The translations under genes were made by a program, and so were the position numbers. Shown here in pieces: positions 1 through 12,112 of a stretch of 64,000 nt of DNA. The stretch lies in the NCBI GenBank assembly GCA_029858565.1, contig JAOUEV010000001.1, forward strand, positions 1-64,000. The letters run 5' to 3'. The notes under the pieces were generated by a model. That model was given only the letters and a program-made list of their open reading frames with translations. It had not been told where the DNA came from and made no database searches. Every line of letters starts with the position of its first letter. The stretch's first letter is position 1. The DNA is from Nitrospirota bacterium (GTDB taxonomy: Bacteria; Nitrospirota; UBA9217).

Positions 1-221
<221 letters not shown>

Positions 222-243
222 CACGAGAGGAAGGACGATTCAC

Positions 244-549
244 GTGACGCAAAAGATTAGAATACGACTCAAAGGATATGACCACCGTCTGCTTGACCAG
301 TCAGTGGTGGAAATTATGGATACTGCCAAGCGGACCGGTGCAAAGGTTTCCGGACCAATTCCGTTGCCGACGCGTATCAATCGTTGGACCGTCCTCAGAT
401 CGCCCCATGTGGACAAAAAGTCCCGGGAACAGTTCGAGATACGGACGCACAAGCGGTTGCTGGATATTCTTGATCCTACTCCTCAAACCGTTGATGCGCT
501 TATGAAGCTTGATCTTGCTGCCGGCGTTGATGTTGAAATAAAGTTGTAG
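244..549 (+). CDS. rpsJ: 30S ribosomal protein S10
   Basis: [33 protein letters not shown]...; synteny. Confidence 0.98.
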   Translation: MTQKIRIRLKGYDHRLLDQSVVEIMDTAKRTGAKVSGPIPLPTRINRWTVLRSPHVDKKSREQFEIRTHKRLLDILDPTPQTVDALMKLDLAAGVDVEIKL

Positions 550-607
550 CTCCTAACGACTCAGCCGTGAAACCAAGAGTTTCAGCGGCGCTGTGAAGGA
601 ATTTGCG

Positions 608-1219
608 ATGAGCATGGGAATTATAGGCAAGAAATTGGGAATGAGCCAGATCTTTGACGGCCGGGATTTGATCCCCGTTACGGTGATCCAGGCGGGACCG
701 TGTAAAGTTGTCCAGAAGAAGACTGCCGAGAGAGACGGCTATGAAGCTCTCCAGCTTGCTTTTGAGGAAGAGAACAAGAAGCATCGAGTGACAAAGGCCA
801 TGGCCGGTCATTTTAAAAAGACCGACGTGGTGCCTCACCGATATTTGCGTGAGATCAAGATGTCCGGTTTCGAACAGGGCCAGGACATTAAGGTCGATAT
901 ATTCAAGAAAGGCGACTTGGTCAAGATTTCCGGTGTGACCAAGGGCAAAGGATTCGCCGGTGTCATGAAGCGGCACAATTTCCGCGGAGGACCGGGCAGC
1001 CACGGCTCCATGTTTGACCGCAGACCGGGATCCATCGGTGCGAGTGCTTATCCGTCACGTGTATGGCCAGGAAAAAAACTTCCGGGACACATGGGTGATG
1101 TGAATGTTTCCGTGAAGAACCTGAAGGTTGTGGAAGTAAGGCCGGATCAGAACATCATCCTGATACGAGGCGCAGTCCCCGGTGGGGAAAATGCACTTGT
1201 TCTGATCATGAAGGGATAA
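608..1219 (+). CDS. rplC: 50S ribosomal protein L3
   Basis: MGIIGKKLGMSQIF...; ATG at 608 follows a GAAGGA RBS, so the ORF start at 593 is probably too early. Confidence 0.97.
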   Translation: MSMGIIGKKLGMSQIFDGRDLIPVTVIQAGPCKVVQKKTAERDGYEALQLAFEEENKKHRVTKAMAGHFKKTDVVPHRYLREIKMSGFEQGQDIKVDIFKKGDLVKISGVTKGKGFAGVMKRHNFRGGPGSHGSMFDRRPGSIGASAYPSRVWPGKKLPGHMGDVNVSVKNLKVVEVRPDQNIILIRGAVPGGENALVLIMKG

Positions 1220-1245
1220 GTACAGAAGGATAGAGGGTTCCTACA

Positions 1246-1869
1246 ATGGCATCAGTCGTAATGGTTGATATGAGCAATAAGAAGGTGAAAGACGTGGAAC
1301 TTCCAGCCCTTTTCGGTGCGGAAGTGAAAGGCCACCTTCTCCATTCAGCGGTTGTGAACCAGCTTGCTAATCGGCGTGCGGGTACGGTCGCGACTAAGAA
1401 CAAGGCGCTCGTGAGCGGCGGCGGTGCCAAACCGTTCAAGCAGAAGGGCACCGGTCGTGCGCGCGCGGGCAGCAATAGGTCTCCACTATGGCGTCATGGC
1501 GGTACGATATTCGGACCGCAGCCGCGAGATTACTCCTATAGCATGCCGAAGAAAGAGAAGCGCGCAGCTCTTGCTACGGCGTTCTCGTCCAAGGTAAAAG
1601 ATAGCGCGATGGTCCTTGTGGACAAGATCGAGCTGGCAGCACCGAAGACCAAGGACATGACCGTCCTGCTGAAGACGCTCGGCATCAATGAGAGCGTTCT
1701 GATCCTGCTTCCTGCTGAGAACAAGAACGTTGCACTCGCGTCCAGGAATATTCCGAATGTGAAGGTCCTGCGGATGGAGAACATCAACGTCTACGATCTC
1801 CTGAAATATCGGTATTTGCTCACTACACAGGATGCGATAGCAACTATTCAGGAGGTTTACGGGAAATGA
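1246..1869 (+). CDS. rplD: 50S ribosomal protein L4
   Basis: L4 motif KGTGRARAGSNRSPLWRHGGTIFGPQPRDYSYSMPKK. Confidence 0.97.
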   Translation: MASVVMVDMSNKKVKDVELPALFGAEVKGHLLHSAVVNQLANRRAGTVATKNKALVSGGGAKPFKQKGTGRARAGSNRSPLWRHGGTIFGPQPRDYSYSMPKKEKRAALATAFSSKVKDSAMVLVDKIELAAPKTKDMTVLLKTLGINESVLILLPAENKNVALASRNIPNVKVLRMENINVYDLLKYRYLLTTQDAIATIQEVYGK

Positions 1870-2159
1870 CTATGGACCTCTACGATATCATACGGGTTCC
1901 CCGGATAACAGAAAAGGGGACGCGGCTAAAGGAACAGAGCAATGTTCTTACCTTCGAGGTAAGGAACGATGCGAACAAGGTGCAGGTGCGGAAGGCAATA
2001 GAGGGAATCTTCAAGGTTAAAGTGCTTGATGTGACGACGGTGAATGTCGCAGGTAAGCTGAAGCGCATGGGAATGCGCGAGGGTCGCAGGTCTGATTGGA
2101 AAAAGGCCTATGTGACACTGAAACCAGGTGAAAAGATCGATATTTTCGAGGGTGCATAA
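1866..2159 (+). CDS. rplW: 50S ribosomal protein L23
   Basis: L23-like sequence; ATGA overlap with rplD. Confidence 0.96.
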   Translation: MTMDLYDIIRVPRITEKGTRLKEQSNVLTFEVRNDANKVQVRKAIEGIFKVKVLDVTTVNVAGKLKRMGMREGRRSDWKKAYVTLKPGEKIDIFEGA

Positions 2160-2161
2160 TC

Positions 2162-2989
2162 ATGCCGGTAAAGAGCTATAATCCAACATCCGCCGGAAGG
2201 CGGTGGCAGACGGTCTCCACATTCGAGGAAGTGACCAGAAGTAAGCCGGAAAAGTCGCTTGTGGTTCGCGTTCACGAAGAGGGCGGCCGGAACAATCGCG
2301 GCAAGGTCACGGTGCGTTATCGTGCCGGCTGGCACAAGAAGAAGTATCGGATAATTGATTTTCGGCGCGAGAAAGCGGGTGTGCCCGCGACAGTCGCTCA
2401 TATCGAGTATGATCCGAACCGCACGGCGCGTATTGCATTGCTGCACTATGCAGACGGCGAAAAGCGCTACATCCTCGCTCCTTTGGGACTGAAGGTCGGT
2501 GATACGGTTGTATCTGGACCGGATGCGGATATCCGTCCCGGGAATGCGCTTCCGATGACATCGATTCCTGTTGGTACGGTCATTCACAACGTCGAACTGA
2601 AGAAGGGCGCTGGCGGTCAGATCGCCAGAAGTGCTGGTGCTTCGGTACAACTTCTTGCGAGAGAGGGTGAGCACGCAACGCTCCGTCTCAACTCGGGAGA
2701 GGTACGGAAAGTGCGCTCTGAGTGCATGGCCACGATTGGGCAGGTCGGTAACCTTGACCATGAGAATATCAGCATCGGGAAAGCAGGTCGCGCCCGGTGG
2801 ATGGGAATCAAACCGCGCGTTCGCGGTGTGGCGATGAATCCGGTTGACCATCCTCTCGGTGGTGGAGAAGGTAAATCGTCAGGCGGACGTCCCGGGTGCT
2901 CACCATGGGGTCTGCCCGACGGGAAAAAGACGAGAAAGAACAAGAAGACGACGAAATACATTATTTCCAGAAGGACCAAGAGCAGATAA
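2162..2989 (+). CDS. rplB: 50S ribosomal protein L2
   Basis: [30 protein letters not shown] signature. Confidence 0.98.
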   Translation: MPVKSYNPTSAGRRWQTVSTFEEVTRSKPEKSLVVRVHEEGGRNNRGKVTVRYRAGWHKKKYRIIDFRREKAGVPATVAHIEYDPNRTARIALLHYADGEKRYILAPLGLKVGDTVVSGPDADIRPGNALPMTSIPVGTVIHNVELKKGAGGQIARSAGASVQLLAREGEHATLRLNSGEVRKVRSECMATIGQVGNLDHENISIGKAGRARWMGIKPRVRGVAMNPVDHPLGGGEGKSSGGRPGCSPWGLPDGKKTRKNKKTTKYIISRRTKSR

Positions 2990-3001
2990 GCGGAGGGTGC
3001 G

Positions 3002-3292
3002 GTGCCGAGATCAGTAAAAAAAGGACCGTTTGTTGACGGCCATCTGACCAAAAAAGTTGAAGCAATGAATGCCAGCGGTGACAAGAAGCTAATCAAGACT
3101 TGGTCACGCCGGTCGACTATCCTTCCGGAATTTGTCGGGCATACTATGGCGGTCCATAATGGGAAGAAATTTATTCCCGTCTATGTAACTGAGAACATGG
3201 TTGGTCACAAGCTCGGCGAGTTTTCCCCGACTCGTACGTTTAAGGGACACGGTGGATCGAAGGCCGCAGAGAAATCGAGTGCGCCGAAGTAA
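3002..3292 (+). CDS. rpsS: 30S ribosomal protein S19
   Basis: [15 protein letters not shown]...[42 protein letters not shown]. Confidence 0.98.
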   Translation: MPRSVKKGPFVDGHLTKKVEAMNASGDKKLIKTWSRRSTILPEFVGHTMAVHNGKKFIPVYVTENMVGHKLGEFSPTRTFKGHGGSKAAEKSSAPK

Positions 3293-3326
3293 GATTGGAA
3301 TCTGGGTAATTTAGAGAGGACAGGAT

Positions 3327-3656
3327 ATGGAAGTAACAGCAACAGCCAAACATATTCGCATCACTCCACGGAAAGCGCGTCAGGTGATCGATCTCATTCG
3401 GGGAAAGATGGTCGGCGAAGCCAGAAGCATACTGACGTTCACACCGCTTCATGCCGCACGCATTGTAAAGAAGATTCTTGATTCGGCAGTCGCGAATGCG
3501 GAGCAGAAGAAGGTGAACGACGTTGATTCTCTTAAGATCAACAAAGCTTTCGTTAGCCAGGGTGTCAGCATGAAGCGGATGCGTGCACGGGCCATGGGCC
3601 GCGGTAACGTGATCCGGAAACGAACGAGCCATATAACAGTGGTATTGTCAGCGTAG
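3327..3656 (+). CDS. rplV: 50S ribosomal protein L22
   Basis: L22 sequence ...RARAMGRGNVIRKRTSHITVVLS. Confidence 0.97.
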   Translation: MEVTATAKHIRITPRKARQVIDLIRGKMVGEARSILTFTPLHAARIVKKILDSAVANAEQKKVNDVDSLKINKAFVSQGVSMKRMRARAMGRGNVIRKRTSHITVVLSA

Positions 3657-3674
3657 TATCTCAGTGGAGGGATA

Positions 3675-4316
3675 ATGGGTCAGAAAGTACATCCGATCGG
3701 GCTTCGGCTCGGCATCATCAAAACATGGGACTCCCGCTGGTACGCGAAGAAGAACTATGCGGCGCTCCTTCACGAGGATATCAACATCCGGAAGATCGTC
3801 AAAGAACGCTTGACGCATGCCGGGGTGGCGAAGATCGAGATCGAACGTGCCGGCCAGAAGGCAAAGATTAATATTCATACCGCTCGTCCCGGGATCATCA
3901 TCGGGAAAAAAGGTGCAGAGGTCGACAAACTGAAGAAAGACCTCGAAACCATGACGGGCAAACAAATGTACATAAATATTCAGGAAATTCGACGTCCCGA
4001 ACTCGAAGCGCAGCTCGTTGCGGAAAATATAGCACTCCAGTTGGAGCGAAGAATTGCGTTTCGTCGTGCCATGAAGAAGTCGGTAACATCAGCTCTTCGA
4101 CTGGGCGCGCAGGGGATCAAGATTACTTGTGCTGGTAGGCTGGCCGGGGCAGAAATTGCCAGGACCGAATGGTATCGCGAGGGAAGGGTTCCGCTTCACA
4201 CCCTGCGTGCCGATATCCAATATGGATTCGCCGAGGCAAAGACCACCATGGGCCAGATTGGTGTGAAGGTCTGGATTTATAAGGGTGAAGTACTTCAGTT
4301 GCAAAAGACTGTTTAG
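3675..4316 (+). CDS. rpsC: 30S ribosomal protein S3
   Basis: [26 protein letters not shown] domain [10 protein letters not shown]. Confidence 0.98.
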   Translation: MGQKVHPIGLRLGIIKTWDSRWYAKKNYAALLHEDINIRKIVKERLTHAGVAKIEIERAGQKAKINIHTARPGIIIGKKGAEVDKLKKDLETMTGKQMYINIQEIRRPELEAQLVAENIALQLERRIAFRRAMKKSVTSALRLGAQGIKITCAGRLAGAEIARTEWYREGRVPLHTLRADIQYGFAEAKTTMGQIGVKVWIYKGEVLQLQKTV

Positions 4317-4364
4317 TCACTGATAGGCAACGACGACTTTGAAAATATGTAAAGGACAGCTATC

Positions 4365-4781
4365 ATGCTTGCACCAAAGCGCGTAAAATTTAGAAAGATG
4401 CATAAAGGCCGGATGAAGGGCACTTCACTGCGTGGCGCGGAAGTGAGCTACGGCGAGTACGGCCTCAAAGCTCTTGAGCCCGGCTGGGTAACGAGCCGTC
4501 AGATTGAAGCAGCGCGAATTGCCATGACGCGATACGTGAAGCGCGGCGGGAAGATATGGATTCGTATATTTCCGGACAAGCCGATCACCAAGAAGCCCGC
4601 GGAGACCCGTATGGGTAGCGGAAAAGGATCTCCGGAATACTGGGTAGCGGTGATTAAGCCTGGCCGCGTGCTCTATGAGATGGGCGGCGTTGATGAGTCT
4701 GTAGCTCGTGAAGCTTTCCGGCTTGCAGCATATAAATTGCCCTTGGCGACCAAGTTCATATCGCGGGAGGGTGAATTATGA
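4365..4781 (+). CDS. rplP: 50S ribosomal protein L16
   Basis: [19 protein letters not shown]...; synteny. Confidence 0.98.
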   Translation: MLAPKRVKFRKMHKGRMKGTSLRGAEVSYGEYGLKALEPGWVTSRQIEAARIAMTRYVKRGGKIWIRIFPDKPITKKPAETRMGSGKGSPEYWVAVIKPGRVLYEMGGVDESVAREAFRLAAYKLPLATKFISREGEL

Positions 4782-4978
4782 AATCGAGCGTGAAGGAAAT
4801 CCGGGACCTCTCTCAGGAAGAGTTGGTAGCGAAAGCCATCGAACTGAAGAAAGAGATGTTCAATCTCAGGTTCCAGCAGGCCATGGGTCAGATCGAAAAT
4901 CCCATGCGGCTCCGGATACTCCGGAAGGATATTGCAAAAACCAAAACGATCTTAAAGGAAAAGTATGGGCGAGGCTAA
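4778..4978 (+). CDS. rpmC: 50S ribosomal protein L29
   Basis: [37 protein letters not shown] overlap with rplP. Confidence 0.96.
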   Translation: MKSSVKEIRDLSQEELVAKAIELKKEMFNLRFQQAMGQIENPMRLRILRKDIAKTKTILKEKYGRG

Positions 4979-5222
4979 GAAGAAAAAGACGTATATCGGT
5001 CGCGTCGTAAGCGACAAAATGGACAAAACGGTCGTGCTGGCTGTGACGCGCAGGATAGCACACACGCGTTACAATAAGGTCGTCAATCGGACGACCAAGT
5101 TCAAGGCCCATGATGAGAAAAATGAATGCAAGATAGGCGATCTTGTACGTTTCATCGAGACACGGCCACTGTCCAAGGATAAGCGATGGAAGGTCCTTGA
5201 GATCATAGAGAAGGCAATTTAG
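4965..5222 (+). CDS. rpsQ: 30S ribosomal protein S17
   Basis: [21 protein letters not shown]...; overlaps rpmC by 14 nt. Confidence 0.96.
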   Translation: MGEAKKKKTYIGRVVSDKMDKTVVLAVTRRIAHTRYNKVVNRTTKFKAHDEKNECKIGDLVRFIETRPLSKDKRWKVLEIIEKAI

Positions 5223-5275
5223 CCGATCGGGATTGGGCGCCGAATTTTGATAGTCAATAGAGAAGGTACAAGACC

Positions 5276-5644
5276 ATGATTCAGCAGCAGACAGTATTGG
5301 ATGTGGCAGATAATTCAGGGGCAAAGAAAGTCATGTGCATCAAGGTGATAGGCGGAACGCGCAAACGGTACGCGACCTTGGGTGATGTGATCATTGTCGC
5401 CATTAAAATGGCAATTCCTGATGGGCAGGTTAAAAAAGGAACTGTCGCGAAAGCGGTAGTTGTAAGAACTGCCAAGGAAGTGCGCAGGCCTGATGGTTCC
5501 TATATCAAGTTCGATCGCAATGCTGCGGTACTTATCAATAACGCGAACGAACCGGTCGGTACCCGTATATTCGGACCGGTGGCGCGTGAACTTCGCAAAA
5601 AGAATTTCATGAAGATTATTTCGCTTGCCCCGGAAGTCCTCTAA
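5276..5644 (+). CDS. rplN: 50S ribosomal protein L14
   Basis: [33 protein letters not shown]. Confidence 0.98.
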   Translation: MIQQQTVLDVADNSGAKKVMCIKVIGGTRKRYATLGDVIIVAIKMAIPDGQVKKGTVAKAVVVRTAKEVRRPDGSYIKFDRNAAVLINNANEPVGTRIFGPVARELRKKNFMKIISLAPEVL

Positions 5645-5692
5645 GCCGTTCGGAGAGCCGGACGATTTTAGTGCAGAATAGGAAGAACGAAG

Positions 5693-6004
5693 ATGCAGAT
5701 CAAAAAGAATGACACCGTATTAGTCACCGCTGGGAAGGAAAAGGGGAAGCGCGGCAGAGTGATTGCCGTCTATCCGAGCAATAATCGCGTTCTCATCGAA
5801 AAGCTGAATATGATCAAACGGCATACTAAGCCGAACCAGCAACTTAAGCAGGGCGGTATTGTCGAGAGGGAAAGTCCGATCTCGGCGGCGAACGTGAGGC
5901 TTATCTGTAATAAGTGCGACAAGCCCACCAGTATTTCCCGAAAAACCCAGGGCGACGGGACCCGCGCGCGGGTATGTAAGGCCTGCGAAGCAACTTTGGA
6001 TTAA
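5693..6004 (+). CDS. rplX: 50S ribosomal protein L24 (zinc-ribbon form)
   Basis: KOW domain [14 protein letters not shown]-terminal CNKC...CKAC. Confidence 0.96.
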   Translation: MQIKKNDTVLVTAGKEKGKRGRVIAVYPSNNRVLIEKLNMIKRHTKPNQQLKQGGIVERESPISAANVRLICNKCDKPTSISRKTQGDGTRARVCKACEATLD

Positions 6005-6027
6005 GGCGTTCTACTAGGAAAGCGACT

Positions 6028-6717
6028 ATGGCAGACAAGAAAGAAAAGACAAAAGTGACAAAGAGCGGAGAGAAGAAAACTCCGGCGAAAGCTGTCTCCG
6101 CGAAAAAGGCAAAGAGCGTTGCTCCAGAAGCAGCCGCTACGCCGAAAGCGCCGTCCGCAGCTGCCGTGAAGGCACCCACCCCGCGGCTGAAGGAGCGGTA
6201 TCATCGGGATGTGATTCCTGCGCTCATGAAGCAGTTCAGCTACAAGAATCCCATGCAAGTTCCAAAGCTGGTTAAAGTGGTGCTTAACATGGGTATGGGT
6301 GAAGCTATCGCGAACGCAAAGTCACTTGACCATGCGGTCAGTGAACTTGGTCTTATCACCGGCCAGCATCCTGTGGTGACACGTGCCAAGAAATCCATCG
6401 CGACTTTTAAACTGCGTGAAGGTATGCCAATCGGGACGACCGTGACTCTGCGTCGGGAGCGGATGTACGAGTTCCTGGATCGATTCATCTCTGCGGCTCT
6501 GCCGCGCATCAGAGATTTTCGTGGAATCCCGACCAAGTCGTTCGATGGACGTGGAAACTATTCCCTTGGAATTCGTGAACAGGTGATATTTCCAGAGATC
6601 GAGATCGACAAGGTTGACGCGATTCATGGTATGGATATAACTATTGTGACAACGGCAAAAACCGATGAGGAAGGTAGAGCTCTTCTCAACCACCTCGGTA
6701 TGCCGTTCAGAAAGTAG
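6028..6717 (+). CDS. rplE: 50S ribosomal protein L5 with ~50-aa Lys/Ala-rich N-terminal extension
   Basis: L5 core from [27 protein letters not shown]; upstream in-frame Lys/Ala/Pro-rich tract. Confidence 0.95.
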   Translation: MADKKEKTKVTKSGEKKTPAKAVSAKKAKSVAPEAAATPKAPSAAAVKAPTPRLKERYHRDVIPALMKQFSYKNPMQVPKLVKVVLNMGMGEAIANAKSLDHAVSELGLITGQHPVVTRAKKSIATFKLREGMPIGTTVTLRRERMYEFLDRFISAALPRIRDFRGIPTKSFDGRGNYSLGIREQVIFPEIEIDKVDAIHGMDITIVTTAKTDEEGRALLNHLGMPFRK

Positions 6718-6729
6718 GCTGGAGGAATC

Positions 6730-6915
6730 ATGGCTAAGAAGTCGTTGATCGCCAAGGCAAAACGCGCGCCTAAGTTCAAGGTACGGACGTATCACCGCTG
6801 TCCATTGTGCGGAAGGTCCCGTGGATACCTTAGAAAATTCGACATGTGCCGAATCTGTTTCCGTAACCGTTCGTTGCGGGGAGAAATTCCGGGTGTAGTA
6901 AAGGCCAGCTGGTAA
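6730..6915 (+). CDS. rpsN: 30S ribosomal protein S14 type Z
   Basis: 61 aa, [22 protein letters not shown] zinc motif. Confidence 0.97.
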   Translation: MAKKSLIAKAKRAPKFKVRTYHRCPLCGRSRGYLRKFDMCRICFRNRSLRGEIPGVVKASW

Positions 6916-6934
6916 GCGAGAGGGGTTCGAACAG

Positions 6935-7330
6935 ATGATGACAGATCCAATAGCGGATATGCTCACACGCATCCGCAACGCAAGCAAGGCAAAACTTGAA
7001 AAGGTGGACATTCCCTCGTCCAAGCTTAAGCTCGAGATTGCAAAGATACTCAAGGATGAGGGTTTTATAAAGAACTTGAAGATGGTTAAAGACCGCCGTC
7101 AAGGAGTAATACGTGTCTATTTGAAGTATTCAGACGAGGATGCGCCTATAATCCAGGGGATAAAACGCGTCAGCAGGCCGGGTTGCAGGGTCTATGTTGG
7201 TAACGACGCGATTCCCAAGGTTATGGCCGGTATGGGAACGGCAATTCTGTCTACGCCTCGTGGAGTACAGACCGGCAAACAGGCGAAAAAGGACAATGTT
7301 GGCGGTGAAGTGCTCTGCCACGTGTGGTAA
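6935..7330 (+). CDS. rpsH: 30S ribosomal protein S8
   Basis: [16 protein letters not shown]... Confidence 0.98.
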   Translation: MMTDPIADMLTRIRNASKAKLEKVDIPSSKLKLEIAKILKDEGFIKNLKMVKDRRQGVIRVYLKYSDEDAPIIQGIKRVSRPGCRVYVGNDAIPKVMAGMGTAILSTPRGVQTGKQAKKDNVGGEVLCHVW

Positions 7331-7377
7331 GAGAAGCAATAGCGATTTTATCGCAGCACAAGAACTGAGGAGTCCGT

Positions 7378-7926
7378 ATGTCGAGGGTGGGTAAAAAACC
7401 GATAGAAATGCCGTCCGGCGTTGAAGCGAAGATCGAAACAGGAAAAATCACTGTGAAGGGACCGCTTGGCGAGATGTCCCAAGCAGTGAGTCCAAAACTG
7501 ACGGTCAAAAAAGCGGAGAATAAACTTCTGGTGGAGCGTCTCTCAGAAGCAAAAGTATACCGCGAGCTTCACGGCCTCACCAGGAACCTTATTGCAAATA
7601 TGGTAACAGGTGTAAGCAAAGGGTATGATAAGACCCTTGATATATCTGGCGTCGGATTCAAGGCTGCCGTACACGGACAAAATCTGCTGTTCACACTTGG
7701 ATTTTCCCATCCGATCGTATTTCCGCTTCCTCAAGGGATAAAGGCAACCGTGGATGCAAAACAGACGCAGGTTGTCATCAAAGGCACCGACAAGCAGTTG
7801 GTCGGCCAGATGGCGGCAAATATCCGTGGTCTCAAGAGACCTGAGCCATACAAGGGCAAAGGCATCAAGTACAGCACCGAAGTGATTCAGCGCAAGGAAG
7901 GCAAAGCAGGCAAGGGCGGGAAATAG
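7378..7926 (+). CDS. rplF: 50S ribosomal protein L6
   Basis: MSRVGKKPIEMPSGVEAKI...RRPEPYKGKGIKY-like terminus. Confidence 0.97.
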   Translation: MSRVGKKPIEMPSGVEAKIETGKITVKGPLGEMSQAVSPKLTVKKAENKLLVERLSEAKVYRELHGLTRNLIANMVTGVSKGYDKTLDISGVGFKAAVHGQNLLFTLGFSHPIVFPLPQGIKATVDAKQTQVVIKGTDKQLVGQMAANIRGLKRPEPYKGKGIKYSTEVIQRKEGKAGKGGK

Positions 7927-7988
7927 CTTCCTCCTAGGCATTGCAAATGCGTAGCAAGCAGATTCTTTATGTATGATGGAGAGATAAC

Positions 7989-8351
7989 GTGGCACTGAGC
8001 AAAGATCAATCAAGACAAAGACGGCACAAGCGCATACGTAAACGGGTCAACGGAACGGGGACCAAGCCTCGTCTGAGCGTCTACAAAAGCTTGAACCACA
8101 TTTACGTTCAACTCATCGATGATATGGCGGGGAAGACAATACTATCCGCATCGACGCTTGAGAAGGAAATCGGCGCCGCGGTGAAGCATGGCGGAAACCT
8201 TGATGCAGCGAAAAAAGTCGGTGCGAGCATCGCGAAAAAGGCGCTGAGTAAGCAGATCACGGACGTTATTTTCGACCGTGGCGGATATAAATATCACGGG
8301 TGTATTAAGGCATTGGCTGATGCAGCTCGTGAACAGGGACTTAAGTTCTAA
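7989..8351 (+). CDS. rplR: 50S ribosomal protein L18
   Basis: RLSVYKSLNHIYVQLIDD; ...DRGGYKYHGCIKALADAAREQGLKF; GTG start. Confidence 0.97.
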   Translation: MALSKDQSRQRRHKRIRKRVNGTGTKPRLSVYKSLNHIYVQLIDDMAGKTILSASTLEKEIGAAVKHGGNLDAAKKVGASIAKKALSKQITDVIFDRGGYKYHGCIKALADAAREQGLKF

Positions 8352-8375
8352 ACGAAGCGGGAAGCGGAGGATGCT

Positions 8376-8888
8376 TTGGCTGAGAAATATGTAAGAGAGA
8401 CAGATGGTGAAGGCCAGGAGCTGAAGGATAAGCTGGTACAGTTGAATCGCGTTGCCAAAGTCGTAAAAGGCGGAAAGCGGTTCAATTTCAGTGCGCTGGT
8501 TGTAGTCGGAGATGGCAAAGGCCGCGTCGGTGTCGGTAAAGGTAAGGCCGCTGAAGCGCCGGTAGCGATCAAAAAGGCCGTGGAACGCGCGAAGAAGAAC
8601 ATGATTGCCGTATCCCTCAAGGGCGATACTATTCCGCACCAGGTATTTGGCCATTATGGCGCAGGCAAGGTTCTTCTCAAGCCGGCTTCCGAAGGTACAG
8701 GACTGATCGCAGGCGGAGCATCACGCGCTGTTCTCGAAGTTGCCGGGGTGCGCAACGTCCTCTGCAAATCGCTGGGGTCCAGCAATCCTCATAATGTGGT
8801 GAGTGCCACGATGCAGGGTCTGCTCCAGCTTAGAAGCATTGAAAAGGTTGCAAGTCTTCGGGGAAAAACGGTTGAGGAGCTCTCCTAA
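8376..8888 (+). CDS. rpsE: 30S ribosomal protein S5
   Basis: [16 protein letters not shown] signature; start codon uncertain (TTG at 8376). Confidence 0.96.
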   Translation: MAEKYVRETDGEGQELKDKLVQLNRVAKVVKGGKRFNFSALVVVGDGKGRVGVGKGKAAEAPVAIKKAVERAKKNMIAVSLKGDTIPHQVFGHYGAGKVLLKPASEGTGLIAGGASRAVLEVAGVRNVLCKSLGSSNPHNVVSATMQGLLQLRSIEKVASLRGKTVEELS

Positions 8889-8889
8889 T

Positions 8890-9084
8890 ATGCCTGCTAC
8901 GGATACGAAGAAAATTAAAATCACTTTGGTTAAAAGCGGTATCGCCCGACCTGGCAAGCATAAGGTAGTGATTGTAGGATTGGGTCTCAATAAATTGAAC
9001 AAGTCCGTGATTCGTCTGGACACACCGGAGATTCGCGGTATGATCAGAAAAATCAGCCATCTTGTGCAGGTTGAGAACGCATAA
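8890..9084 (+). CDS. rpmD: 50S ribosomal protein L30
   Basis: ATG at 8890: MPATDTKKIKITLVKSGIARPGKHKVVIVGLGLNKLN. Confidence 0.94.
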   Translation: MPATDTKKIKITLVKSGIARPGKHKVVIVGLGLNKLNKSVIRLDTPEIRGMIRKISHLVQVENA

Positions 9085-9124
9085 GGTCTGCGTTAATTAA
9101 AAAGCGATAGGTCGGATTACTACT

Positions 9125-9559
9125 ATGAGATTAGAAGAACTGAAACCGTCCCCTGGGGCGAGAAAAAAGACAAAGCGTGTTGGACGGGGCCCTGGCTCCG
9201 GCAGCGGCAAGACCGCAGGTAAAGGCCACAAGGGTCAGAAGGCGCGTTCCGGTGGTGTCAAGGGTCCTGGCTTCGAGGGCGGACAGATGCCCTTGCAAAG
9301 AAGGCTTCCCAAGCGCGGTTTCACCAATATCTTCCGCCGGGAGTATGCTGTGGTGAATTTGCGTGATCTTGATGGAATGAGTGGAACGGTGACTCCTGAA
9401 ACCCTGAAACAGCAGGGTGTTGTAAAAGACATGAAATCAGGAATCAAGGTGCTGGGTGTGGGAGATCTGAAAACTGCGCTGACCATTCGCGCACATAAGT
9501 TCAGCAAGAGTGCATTGGACAAGATCCAGGCCTCGGGCGGCAAGGCTGAGGTAATATAG
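9125..9559 (+). CDS. rplO: 50S ribosomal protein L15
   Basis: [28 protein letters not shown]. Confidence 0.97.
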   Translation: MRLEELKPSPGARKKTKRVGRGPGSGSGKTAGKGHKGQKARSGGVKGPGFEGGQMPLQRRLPKRGFTNIFRREYAVVNLRDLDGMSGTVTPETLKQQGVVKDMKSGIKVLGVGDLKTALTIRAHKFSKSALDKIQASGGKAEVI

Positions 9560-9562
9560 CGC

Positions 9563-10861
9563 GTGTTCGCCGGACTTCAGAACATATTCAGGATACCCGA
9601 GCTTAGAAAGCGAATTGTATTTACGTTGCTGATGCTCGCTGTGTATCGTATTGGGGCTCATATCCCGACACCCGGTGTTCGTGGAGATGCGCTGAGCCAA
9701 TATCTTCACCAGGCTGCATCAGGACTCATGGGGTTCTTCGACATGTTCTCAGGCGGAGCTTTGTCGAAAGTAACTATTTTTGCCCTGGGTATCATGCCGT
9801 ATATTACGGCCTCGATCGTACTCCAGTTATTGACCGTGGTAGTTCCCCGCTTGCAGGCATTGGCGAAGGAAGGCGAGGCGGGCCGCAAAAAAATCACCGA
9901 GTATACGCGGTATGGCACAGTCTTAATTGCGGCTTTTCAGTCTTTCTGGATGGCCGTTGGAATAGAACGTATGGGTGAAGGAGCGTTCGTGGATGCTTCC
10001 GGATGGTCCTTCCGCATCATGACCATGATTACCCTTACAGCGGGAACAACTTTCATTATGTGGTTGGGAGAGCAGATTACCGAGCGCGGAATTGGAAATG
10101 GTATTTCGTTGATTATCTTTGCCGGTATTGTTGCGGGTCTTCCGAGTGCTGTCGGAAACACTTTTGGCTTGATGCGGTCCGGAGAAATACCTTACTATAT
10201 GGTGGCCGTCATTCTCGGGCTCATTATCATGGTCGTTGCCGCTGTGATCATAATGGAGCGGGGGCAGAGGAAAATTCCTGTTCAGTACGCGCAGCGCATG
10301 GTTGGACGTCGGGTATACAAAGGCCAAAGCACACATTTGCCTCTCAAGATAAATTCAGCCGGAGTGATCCCGCCAATTTTTGCATCGTCAATTTTGCTTT
10401 TTCCTGCGACGATTGCCGGGTTTACGCAGATAAGCTGGATTCAATCTGTTGCGCAGCAGCTTGCACCGGGGCAACTGGTATATACGACGGTCTATATCGT
10501 AATGATCGTCTTTTTCGCCTATTTCTACACAGCCATAGTTTTCAATCCGGTCGATATTGCAGAGAACCTGAAGAAATACGGGGGGTTCATTCCAGGTATC
10601 AGACCGGGAAAGAAGACATCCGACTACCTATATCGCGTTCTCACGCGGATCACACTGGGGGGTGCGCTGTATTTGGCTGCTGTGTGCGTTTTGCCGGACA
10701 TTTTTTACAAAGCGTTCAACGTGCCATTCTACTTCGGCGGGACATCTCTGCTGATCGTGATTGGTGTTGCGCTTGACACCGTGTCGCAGGTTGAATCCCA
10801 CTTGATCCAGCGGCACTACGGAGGATTTCTGAAAGGCGTCTCAATCAGAGGAAGACGATAG
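9563..10861 (+). CDS. secY: Preprotein translocase subunit SecY
   Basis: SecY motifs [32 protein letters not shown] start. Confidence 0.97.
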   Translation: MFAGLQNIFRIPELRKRIVFTLLMLAVYRIGAHIPTPGVRGDALSQYLHQAASGLMGFFDMFSGGALSKVTIFALGIMPYITASIVLQLLTVVVPRLQALAKEGEAGRKKITEYTRYGTVLIAAFQSFWMAVGIERMGEGAFVDASGWSFRIMTMITLTAGTTFIMWLGEQITERGIGNGISLIIFAGIVAGLPSAVGNTFGLMRSGEIPYYMVAVILGLIIMVVAAVIIMERGQRKIPVQYAQRMVGRRVYKGQSTHLPLKINSAGVIPPIFASSILLFPATIAGFTQISWIQSVAQQLAPGQLVYTTVYIVMIVFFAYFYTAIVFNPVDIAENLKKYGGFIPGIRPGKKTSDYLYRVLTRITLGGALYLAAVCVLPDIFYKAFNVPFYFGGTSLLIVIGVALDTVSQVESHLIQRHYGGFLKGVSIRGRR

Positions 10862-10877
10862 TCTGGGTGGCGACCAA

Positions 10878-11627
10878 ATGGTCATCCTGAAATCGCTTCA
10901 AGAGATTGAGAAGATGCAAAAGGCTGGTCGGATTGTCGCAGCTGTCCTAGAGGAGTTGCGGGGATTAGTCAGGCCAGGAATAACTACGCTCTATCTCGAC
11001 GAACATGCGGAGAAGATAATTCTGGCGGCAGGTGCAAAGCCAGCTTTTAAAGGGTATCGAGGCTATCCCAGGACACTCTGCACCTCGATTAACAATCAGG
11101 TGATCCATGGTATTCCGTCGAAGGATGTTACCCTGAGACCAGGAGATATACTGAGTATCGATGTAGGAGCGGTAATGGAAGGGTTTTATGGGGATGCTGC
11201 AATCACTGTTCCCGTGGGTAAAATTACTGCCGAGGCCGGACGGCTCATTAAAGTAACAGAAGACGCGCTCAAGATCGGTATTGAAAAAGCAGTCCCGGGG
11301 AATAGGCTTTTCGACATATCAGCAGCAATACAGGAACATGTCGAAGCGAATGGATATGCGGTCGTACGCGAGTTCGTTGGTCATGGAATAGGGCGCAGCC
11401 TGCATGAAGATCCGCAAGTGCCAAACTTCGGAGAACGTAGTAAGGGACCGAGGCTTCAGGCAGGAATGGTGTTGGCTATAGAACCCATGGTCAACATGGG
11501 TGGGAGTGCAACGGTTGTTACGGAGGATAACTGGACGGCTGTTACTGCAGATGGGAGCCTCTCAGCGCATGCAGAGCATACTGTAGCGATCCTGGAGGAC
11601 GGCCCGCTGATTCTGACCGGGCAGTAA
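10878..11627 (+). CDS. map: Methionine aminopeptidase type I
   Basis: [40 protein letters not shown]. Confidence 0.97.
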   Translation: MVILKSLQEIEKMQKAGRIVAAVLEELRGLVRPGITTLYLDEHAEKIILAAGAKPAFKGYRGYPRTLCTSINNQVIHGIPSKDVTLRPGDILSIDVGAVMEGFYGDAAITVPVGKITAEAGRLIKVTEDALKIGIEKAVPGNRLFDISAAIQEHVEANGYAVVREFVGHGIGRSLHEDPQVPNFGERSKGPRLQAGMVLAIEPMVNMGGSATVVTEDNWTAVTADGSLSAHAEHTVAILEDGPLILTGQ

Positions 11628-11658
11628 GAGTGTTCTTCGACTTGAATTCAGGAGAAAT

Positions 11659-11877
11659 ATGGCAAAAGAGGATTCCATAGAAGTACAGGGTACGGTCTTG
11701 GAGACCCTTCCCAATGCCATGTTTCGTGTTGAGATGGAAAATGGCCACAAAATACTCGCGCATATCTCCGGTAAGATGCGGATGCACTTTATTAAAATCC
11801 TGCCGGGAGATAAGGTAACTGTTGAATTGTCACCCTACGACTTGACACGAGGGAGAATAACTTACCGATTCAAATGA
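11659..11877 (+). CDS. infA: Translation initiation factor IF-1
   Basis: [53 protein letters not shown]. Confidence 0.98.
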   Translation: MAKEDSIEVQGTVLETLPNAMFRVEMENGHKILAHISGKMRMHFIKILPGDKVTVELSPYDLTRGRITYRFK

Positions 11878-11917
11878 TTTAAATTGGCTTGAACGGTGAG
11901 AGATAGGAAGTGGGATT

Positions 11918-12031
11918 ATGAAAGTACGTTCATCGGTGCGAAAGATCTGTCCAAAGTGCAGAATTATTCGTCGCAGAGGCATTGTTCGCGTTATTTGTGA
12001 TAATGCGCGGCATAAGCAACGTCAGGGATAG
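11918..12031 (+). CDS. rpmJ: 50S ribosomal protein L36 (zinc form)
   Basis: Below ORF-track length cutoff; read directly: [37 protein letters not shown]. Confidence 0.97.
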   Translation: MKVRSSVRKICPKCRIIRRRGIVRVICDNARHKQRQG

Positions 12032-12112
12032 TATTGCTGTGTAATCGGAAAACGGCGTGATTGTACGACCATTTTCCGCAGATGAAATTCGTTTTTCGTT
12101 ACAGGAGGAACC

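Noticed and set aside
10003-10776. 257-aa + ORF inside secY
   Set aside because: Out-of-frame overlap with secY; Cys/His/Arg-rich nonsense translation
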